The notes beneath the pieces were generated by a model. That model did no database searches. It was not told the origin of the DNA and saw nothing but the letters and a program-made list of their open reading frames with translations. Shown one piece after another: positions 58,601 through 64,000 of a stretch of DNA of 64,000 bases; within the stretch, counting starts at the first letter, position 1, and each line of letters starts with the position of its first letter. The stretch is from Caprimulgus europaeus (taxonomy: Eukaryota > Chordata > Aves > Caprimulgiformes > Caprimulgidae), in contig OU015532.1 of assembly GCA_907165065.1 (NCBI GenBank), positions 41,270,839-41,334,838 on the forward strand. Reading direction: 5' to 3'. Made by a program: the position numbers and the translations under genes.

Positions 58601-61600
58601 CCCTGATTTATACAGGGGACAAATCTAGAGTGACCTGACAAAGTCCTCCCAACAAGTAGACAGCTGTACCTTTTCCATCAGTGCTGCCCAGGGTCCCAAA
58701 ATGCTGCTTCAGGAACTTTTCCTGATCAGGTGTCTGGGGGATTTCTCCCTCCGGCACACTAGTACCCACACCCTCTTCTCCTTCTTCTCCCTCCAGGTCT
58801 GAGATGCCATCCACGCTTAGGGGCTCAGTGCTTTCAGAATCTGGGAAAAGGCAAAAAACCCCAATGGTGTAATAGCATAATCACAGTTACATTAGCCAGG
58901 TTAAAAAAAAATATTCAGTGAAGATGCTAAATTTAACCTAGAACATTAAAGCAAAAGCCCATCAGCATTAAGTGTAATTGTCTAATCTACCATATCACAC
59001 AAACAGCATAGTCTATGGGATAATCAGTACTAAACCTGCCTCCTCACCAAGGAAGGTAAGAAAAAGAGCCAAAGGCACATAGGGAAAGTGCACTTTAACC
59101 AACTCGTGCTTCTACAGTGGCTTCACTGAAGTGCCTGTTCAAATCCACCTTTACACCAGTACTAGCGAGACTAATGGGAGCGTGACCTCAGTTCAGCTCA
59201 TGAAGAGGATCAAGTCAGGTATTAGAGATCAGGACAGCAACTGATAAATATGGCACAGAACCACTTCAGCAGGTTTCTGCAGTGTTCCTCATCACATATA
59301 AATACATTTATAATGACTTTGCATCTTACCTTCATTCGGATGGTCAGGGCTGGACAGACGACTGCTGCTGTAATCTACAGAGCAGGCGCTGTCAGGACTG
59401 TGTTTATCTGGGCATCCATTACTGTGATAACCTCTACTTGGCTTCCCATGGGGCAATGCTTTTACCTGGAACTCACTACGGGAGAGACAGGAAAAAGACA
59501 GCACTAGGAGAGATACTTGTTTTACATGTAAAGCAGCACATTCTAGCTTTAATAAGGCCTTACCTGTCTTAGCAATACCTTTGATTACAAAAGTAAGGCT
59601 TTAAAGAGAAAAAGAGGTTGATTTCTCTCATCATTATACAGGATGTTTTTGCATTTCATTAAGCTTGGACAGTGAAGTCTCAAGGGTACTGTCTGACCTT
59701 CTGGGTGTTGTCAGTTTCCCATGATTATCAGGCACCAGCACAGCACTGCCCTGGTTTGATTTCCAGCACACGCAAGGAACAAATGTAGGAGTCTACGTAA
59801 TGAAAAAGCGACTATAACCAGGCCTATACCTGCATGACAGAAACTCCAGTTTGCCACAGATTTGAGCCCTAATAGACTATTTTTTCCATGCTTATGACCT
59901 GCTTCTTTGGTCAAACTCTGTGTTGCAAAACAGAGAAGATTCTCAGTTTGAGCAAGACTAATTAACTGAAGAACGTTGTACAAAAGTACAATGTTGTAAG
60001 ACAGGGTTCTTGATTTCTGTTGTGATTTCACGAGTCTTATTTTGTCAAATTACACCAGCACCTTTCTTTTGCCTGATGCCTGAGGACTTCAGTTTTCCAC
60101 CTTTATAAAATACTTTGGTTTCAGATGTACTCCAATGCAAGGTATGATGCAGAAGTCACTCAATGGAACTGAATGGCAATTACCCCTAGCAGCTTGCAAA
60201 TTCTATATACTTAGATGTGTCTAATCTGTATCCAACATCACCAGAGTGCCTTCCTTTCTTACATGACAGAGCAGCACATGGGTCTGCTCTGTCCAAATGT
60301 TATCATAATAAAATTTAAAATGTAAATAAAGAGAAACTGGGAGAAACTGAGCAGCTTCAACTGCAAAATTTTGGCATGCATTCTTGCATAGAAGTCTGTC
60401 TAAAGCTATCAGCCCACTCTTTGTAACAGAGTAGAAGACAGAGGAAATTAAACAGCTATTAGCACCAGGTTAACAGGGGAATGGAAGAATAAAGTTCAGG
60501 GAAGGAAAAAAATTGGAGCACAGAATGAAACAGAAAATGAAGTGAGGTAAAACTAAAACAAAAAACAGCAGGGGAAGAAAAAAGGTTTCCACTCTCTCCA
60601 GTATCTGTTTCAAATCCAGCTCTCTCATGCAAGCCATTCTATTTTCCACAAAAGGGTCATCACATACTACATTTGTTAAATTCTTGCCCAATTAGGTTTG
60701 AAATTGTCATGAATAATAGTGTCCTGTCATTTCTCCTGAGCAGACATTTCACTGCCACATATGCGTCACTGTTGGGTGGTTTTCCAGCTGCCAAGTTGTC
60801 CCTTGCTTATTTTAACCCAGATAGGGAGAAAGCAAAAAGGCTGCTCCAACATTGTTTATTCACAAAAAAAAAAAAACCCACAAAAAAACCCCCAACTTGG
60901 AGGAGGCTGCTAATGTGCAGTTTCCTCAGAGGAAAGATTATTTTAATGGTGCCTTCTTAGTTTCAGATTCTTTCAGAATCAGGCTGGCATAAAACTCTCA
61001 ACTAAGCATTCCTGGCATCAATCAGGCAGTAAGTCAACTCACCCAAGTTACCACACAAGCTGCAAGCAAACTAAACCAGAAAAATCTAAGCCACGCACAG
61101 CAGAGGGTTTATTTTTAACCTGCTAGGCTCTGTGGGATGGATTTCGTCTTGCTCAGGGTAGATTACACACTCCTCACTCTCAGAAGGTTCCAGTTCCTGA
61201 GAGAAAATCCCCTCTTCACAAGACACAAGACGAATCACTTGAGGTCTCACACAAGATCGGTTATCCTGGGGAGGTATTGAGCTTCCAACCTGGTTTAAAA
61301 AGAGAGAAAACTAGATATTACCAGTGTTTTTCCTTAAGTCAGCAAGTGCTGTGCAGAGCTAGAAAGTACACATTACAGCAAAGAATATGATCAGAAATCT
61401 GAGATCAGAAAACACAGCACTCCTATGTCCTTCCTTTTACTAAACTTGACAGACTACCGCTGTAGTTTCCTATTTTGTTTTCTGTTTGCAGTCCCCTAAA
61501 ATTCTCTGGTAAAACACTGGCCTCCTCATGCCTCCTGACCACGTATCAGGAGTGTAAGGCACGTGGCAGTATGTTCTTCCATGACCTTTTACAGACCGAT

Positions 61601-64000
61601 CAGACATAGTTCAGAGAAGTCTGTGGGTCACAGGTGAAAAACACTGATTTAGTGCACCAGCAAGCCAAATCCTCTTCTCAGTCATGCAGTTATAAAGGAA
61701 GGAAAAACTCTGATGAAGTCAGGCACCAGGACAGATTGCTACTGGAAAACAGGCATTAGCTTTCTGAGGTATGAGCATGCATTACCTGCTGTGACCCATT
61801 GATACAAAGATTAAAGAGAATGCAATAATCTAGCACAGCCCACAACTAAGGCTATCATATGAGCCACACTTCAGTGGCTACAGGAGACAAAAAAGAAAAC
61901 TTGAGGTCTTCCCTCTCATTGGAATGAAACCTTGATCCCATACGGGGTCTGCTATAAGATGGCAGTCACATGTTGCAGGAGTACTAACTACAAAAGAGTC
62001 ATCTAAACAGGTTTCTCAGAAGGCATTTAGAGCCACCTCTGAAGATATAAAGAATGGCATCAAGTAATAATAATAAATGTAGGTAGTAATAGAAGCAGTA
62101 CAGATGCACTCAGAGTAGGTTTATTTCCTCAGAGTAGTACTGCCCTTACTTGGTTGATGTGCACAGGAAGATCTGCCTGCTCTTCTCTGTCATCCCCATT
62201 GCTGTTTTGAGACAGTGAGTCTCGACTTGGAGAACGGGAAACAGAGAAAGACTCCAACTGACGCAAGTCAAGCATGGATTTCACAGTCATCTCTATGTTG
62301 CCGGTTGGCTGGGACCAGCGCCCACGCTGCCGGGGCATCTTGCTCATCGGTGCCTCTGAGCGCTGGATTGCCGCTATCTCTTTGGCCTGAAGGAAATTGA
62401 AAGACAGACAGTCTTAGGTACTGAGGGAAAAACAGGAGAGAAAACACAAGGCCCACAGAAAAGCACAATTATGTACATCTCCATAAAAGCCCCAAAGCTC
62501 CCAGTGAGATAGCTTAAAATTCCTCCCTTAATCATAAAGCAACAAATAAAGATGATACTTTTGTTGCTGCTTCTTGCATAACTGAACATTTAAAAGCCTC
62601 TCCTGGATCCAAGTATATAATCAGCTTCAGCACCACATGAGATTCAGGCGAGAAATGAAGGGGCAAAAGCATAACATCTGATGGAAAGATACTGATGTAA
62701 AAATCCCAAGTGAAACTGTCTCTTAAACTAGGCTCTGTTTTGCCACCCCCAACTTGTTCTTCACAGAGAGGCTTCTCAATGGTTTCCTGCCCCAGCTGCA
62801 CTTTTCCCACCAATGTGAATTAAGTTTTTAATCTCCATGGGAATTTCTTTTCCACTTTTCCTATGACAAGAAATACAATTTGAAGGTTTAGCAACTCACC
62901 CTCCTCATTTCCCAATGTGAAAGGCTTCTTGAGAGGGTAAGGTCTGGATCTGGAAAGGGAAAGGGCAAAAGATCTATACCTTGTTGACATCCTTGGCCAG
63001 CAGTCCGGCTTTTTAAAGACTTCTTACCTCATCCTTCCTCAAAGGCAGCATTCCTACACCTTTTGAACCAGCAGACCACCACCAACACATGCTTTCCCAT
63101 AGACTACCAAATTGATGTATCAAAACTTTCATGGAGACGTATTGTTTTACAGAAGATTTTCACTAACTCAGCAAACCCATTGCAGAACACTTGCCACAGT
63201 GCAGTGGCCCACCAAAGGCTTGGGAAAAAACCCTGCTCTGATGCACTGTAGCATCTGTAGTAAAAATATCTCAAATTAGTAATGGTAATCTCTGCTGGAA
63301 GATTCATCAGACATTTGTAGAATCCTCCATGAGATCTCTTTTGGCTTCTGTGGATTTCTTATAGCTTGTAGACCCAAGCCCAGGACATTAATTCAAAATT
63401 CATTTAGCCAGCTAGAACTAGGAAGAAACTTGCCAATGTAACAACTGAATTTCTAGAGAACTCCAAACTGTACCTCTCTTCAGACACAGGAAGGGGCAAC
63501 TCCATGGTACCCATTGGTGTCAGTCCATCTGTTTCTGTCTTGGTCTTTCTCTTTCTGCCCATATCTTATTATCCCTAAGTCAGCGCCTCTCACCCTCTCC
63601 CCACTTCACATCCATGCCATTTTTCTCCATCTCTGCTCATGCCCTTCTCCCATTGATACCTGAGTCTCTCTCAGTGTTGCAGTTAGACTGGATATGAAAA
63701 GACTGCAGCCCACGTAACTCATCTTCATCATTCCCTTCGTCTTCACCATCCTTGTCACTGTCTGATGAGAGTGCAGGCACAGAGGACAGGGCAGAGATGG
63801 ACTCGTGCCTGGGAAGCAGGAATTGGAAGAAGTATTATGGTCTAGCTCAAGAATTGCCCACCATTTCAATCCTTATACCAGGCAGTTCTCCACCTTATCT
63901 CCATTCACACTCAGCAAGCTGTCTCAACTCTCCTAAACAGCCCTTGCTCTAGCAAAACCCATCTCTGAGAAACAGGGCAAGTTAAACCCTGCACAAAGGT
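49383..64000 (-). CDS. MAPKBP1: MAPKBP1, C-terminal part (eleven exons; 5' part beyond window)
   Basis: Scaffold protein of JNK and NF-kB signalling and paralogue of WDR62. The family has N-terminal WD40 repeats and a long, mostly disordered C-terminal tail, and only the tail is here. Coding exons: 63660-63808, 62900-62949, 62150-62386, 61120-61289, 59330-59475, 58670-58840, 57760-57838, 55936-56246, 54247-55158, 50690-50775, 49383-49676. They join in phase to give 867 codons and a TAA stop. Blocks matching human MAPKBP1 as I recall it are [67 protein letters not shown] and the C-terminal [17 protein letters not shown]. The order and spacing of these blocks also agree. The last two exons probably form the helical C-terminal dimerisation region of this family (inference). 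The next upstream exon was not found before position 64000. WDR62 is the main alternative, but the block matches and the JMJD7 neighbour favour MAPKBP1. Confidence 0.95.
50345..50545 (+). repeat. ancient MIR-like SINE in MAPKBP1 last intron
   Basis: The order of segments recalls the conserved MIR/L2-type core: a cell-count-like start (aagcactgtataaatatt), then tttacagataggctaaac, then a gattTGCTCAGAGTACC-like segment and a cAGGAGTTCCTGCCTCC-like end. It is heavily diverged. This is recognition from memory, not alignment. Confidence 0.45.
50690..50775 (-). CDS. MAPKBP1: MAPKBP1 penultimate exon
   Basis: 86 bp encoding [20 protein letters not shown] and AIHLYRM. It is predicted helical and matches human SLEQCEQLVAELRGSVRQAV. 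It is separated from the large exon by a 3.5 kb intron. Phase 0 out, donor ATG|gtgagt. Confidence 0.93.
52190..52350 (+). repeat. ancient MIR-like SINE in MAPKBP1 intron
   Basis: The segments tggaagaacagaaaaattaa, ccaaagtcacagagcaagtc, cagtcctgatc and ccacactatgatccac occur in the same order as in the MIR family core. Divergence is high, so the element is old. It lies in the 3.5 kb intron before the penultimate MAPKBP1 exon. Confidence 0.45.
53327..53368 (-). repeat. intronic copy of a MAPKBP1 exon segment
   Basis: These 42 bases match 54836-54877, inside the large MAPKBP1 exon, at 40 positions, in the same orientation. On the coding strand the exon reads [14 protein letters not shown] and the intron copy would read [14 protein letters not shown]. 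No similarity extends on either side, and there is no convincing splice acceptor beside it, so I treat it as a micro-duplication and not as an exon. Confidence 0.8.
54247..55158 (-). CDS. MAPKBP1: MAPKBP1 large tail exon
   Basis: 912 bp encoding about 304 residues rich in Ser, Pro and Lys. It begins [15 protein letters not shown] and includes [13 protein letters not shown] and [20 protein letters not shown], both conserved with human. The frame stays open past the chosen donor. I placed the end at CTCAG|gtgtgc because phase 1 joins into [11 protein letters not shown], the equivalent of human SEPAVSLEQCE. An alternative donor 7 bp earlier in the transcript (CAG|gtctca) gives the wrong phase. 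A 42-bp part of this exon is echoed in the next intron. Confidence 0.92.
55936..56246 (-). CDS. MAPKBP1: MAPKBP1 exon
   Basis: 311 bp, phase 2 in and phase 1 out. It begins [16 protein letters not shown] and ends [12 protein letters not shown], corresponding to human KAQSVHSLV. The basic residues followed by an L-x-L pattern at its start resemble a MAP-kinase docking motif, but this is only a visual impression. Confidence 0.9.
57760..57838 (-). CDS. MAPKBP1: MAPKBP1 exon
   Basis: 79 bp, phase 1 in and phase 2 out. It encodes a short Ser-rich segment containing [19 protein letters not shown], matching human ERSESRSISSRFLLQ. The acceptor is tttttag and the donor CAG|gtatgg. Confidence 0.85.
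58670..58840 (-). CDS. MAPKBP1: MAPKBP1 exon
   Basis: 171 bp, phase 1 at both ends. It encodes [17 protein letters not shown], a Glu/Gly-rich acidic stretch, then [18 protein letters not shown], all collinear with human MAPKBP1. Confidence 0.93.
59330..59475 (-). CDS. MAPKBP1: MAPKBP1 exon
   Basis: 146 bp. The acceptor cccgtag|TGAG restores [11 protein letters not shown], matching human SEFQV. The exon then carries the conserved [15 protein letters not shown] block and ends in phase 1 at gtaaga. Confidence 0.92.
61120..61289 (-). CDS. MAPKBP1: MAPKBP1 exon
   Basis: 170 bp, phase 0 in and phase 2 out. It encodes [20 protein letters not shown] followed by an acidic stretch, one of the best conserved tail segments compared with human. 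The donor is AG|gttaaa, a weaker match to consensus than the other donors of this gene. Confidence 0.9.
62150..62386 (-). CDS. MAPKBP1: MAPKBP1 exon
   Basis: 79 codons, phase 0 at both ends, between ccttcag and gtaagg. The product begins [13 protein letters not shown] and contains [15 protein letters not shown], which corresponds to the SMLDLRQLE block of human MAPKBP1. It is rich in Ser, Arg and Gln and probably phosphorylated (inference). Confidence 0.88.
62900..62949 (-). CDS. MAPKBP1: MAPKBP1 exon
   Basis: A 50-bp exon bounded by tttccag and gtgagt. Reading in phase 1 gives [17 protein letters not shown] and leaves phase 0 for the next exon. Another frame also looks protein-like ([15 protein letters not shown]), but it would put the next exon into a frame that soon stops, so I rejected it. 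Confidence 0.75.
63660..63808 (-). CDS. MAPKBP1: MAPKBP1 exon (first in window)
   Basis: The acceptor follows a pyrimidine-rich stretch ending in CCCAG, and the donor is CAG|gtatca. The first base completes a codon from an exon outside the window. The product reads [20 protein letters not shown], then a run rich in Asp and Glu, ending NCNTERDS. It is acidic and of low complexity, as expected for the linker after the WD40 repeats. It ends in phase 1. Confidence 0.75.

Noticed and set aside
62900-62949. Alternative frame [15 protein letters not shown] in this MAPKBP1 exon
   Set aside because: It looks protein-like, but its phase would put the next exon into a quickly terminating frame. The adopted frame fits phases on both sides.

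Overview
The window looks like avian nuclear DNA. It has several CR1 LINE fragments, LTR fossils of the kinds common in bird genomes, microsatellites, short GT-AG introns, and three protein genes whose spliced products match vertebrate families. I could not run any search. Family assignments come from reading translations and comparing them with human proteins from memory.

Layout. Positions 1-29969 contain no gene I can support. They hold intergenic sequence with decayed CR1/SINE pieces, a roughly 1.15 kb ERVL-like solo LTR on the minus strand (about 12802-13945), an uninterrupted 50-copy CTTTC array (15091-15340), and two short ERVK-like LTRs (25381-25555, and about 28685-28891). The right half is gene-dense, and all three genes lie on the minus strand, head to tail. 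A three-exon acyl-CoA thioesterase (ACOT1/2/4 type, 419 aa, ending in the peroxisomal signal SKL) spans 33829-29970. JMJD7 (eight exons, 317 aa, complete JmjC iron and 2-oxoglutarate ligands) spans 44517-35556. The C-terminal 867 codons of MAPKBP1 (eleven exons) span 63808-49383, and its WD40 half lies beyond the right edge.

All 19 splice junctions were placed by hand. Each uses GT-AG, keeps reading phase, and gives proteins of family length. In human, MAPKBP1 and JMJD7 are adjacent in this order and PLA2G4B follows. Here an acyl-CoA thioesterase occupies the PLA2G4B position. The three genes have no obvious shared pathway: MAPKBP1 is a JNK/NF-kB scaffold, JMJD7 is a lysyl hydroxylase of DRG GTPases, and ACOT hydrolyses acyl-CoA in peroxisomes.

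Most notable oddities: a 42-bp piece of the large MAPKBP1 exon recurs (40/42) in the following intron, in frame and in the same orientation. A G21 tract and (TG)14 sit just upstream of the JMJD7 start codon. A candidate MAPKBP1 poly(A) signal lies about 220 bp before that start. I found no clear novel multi-gene system.
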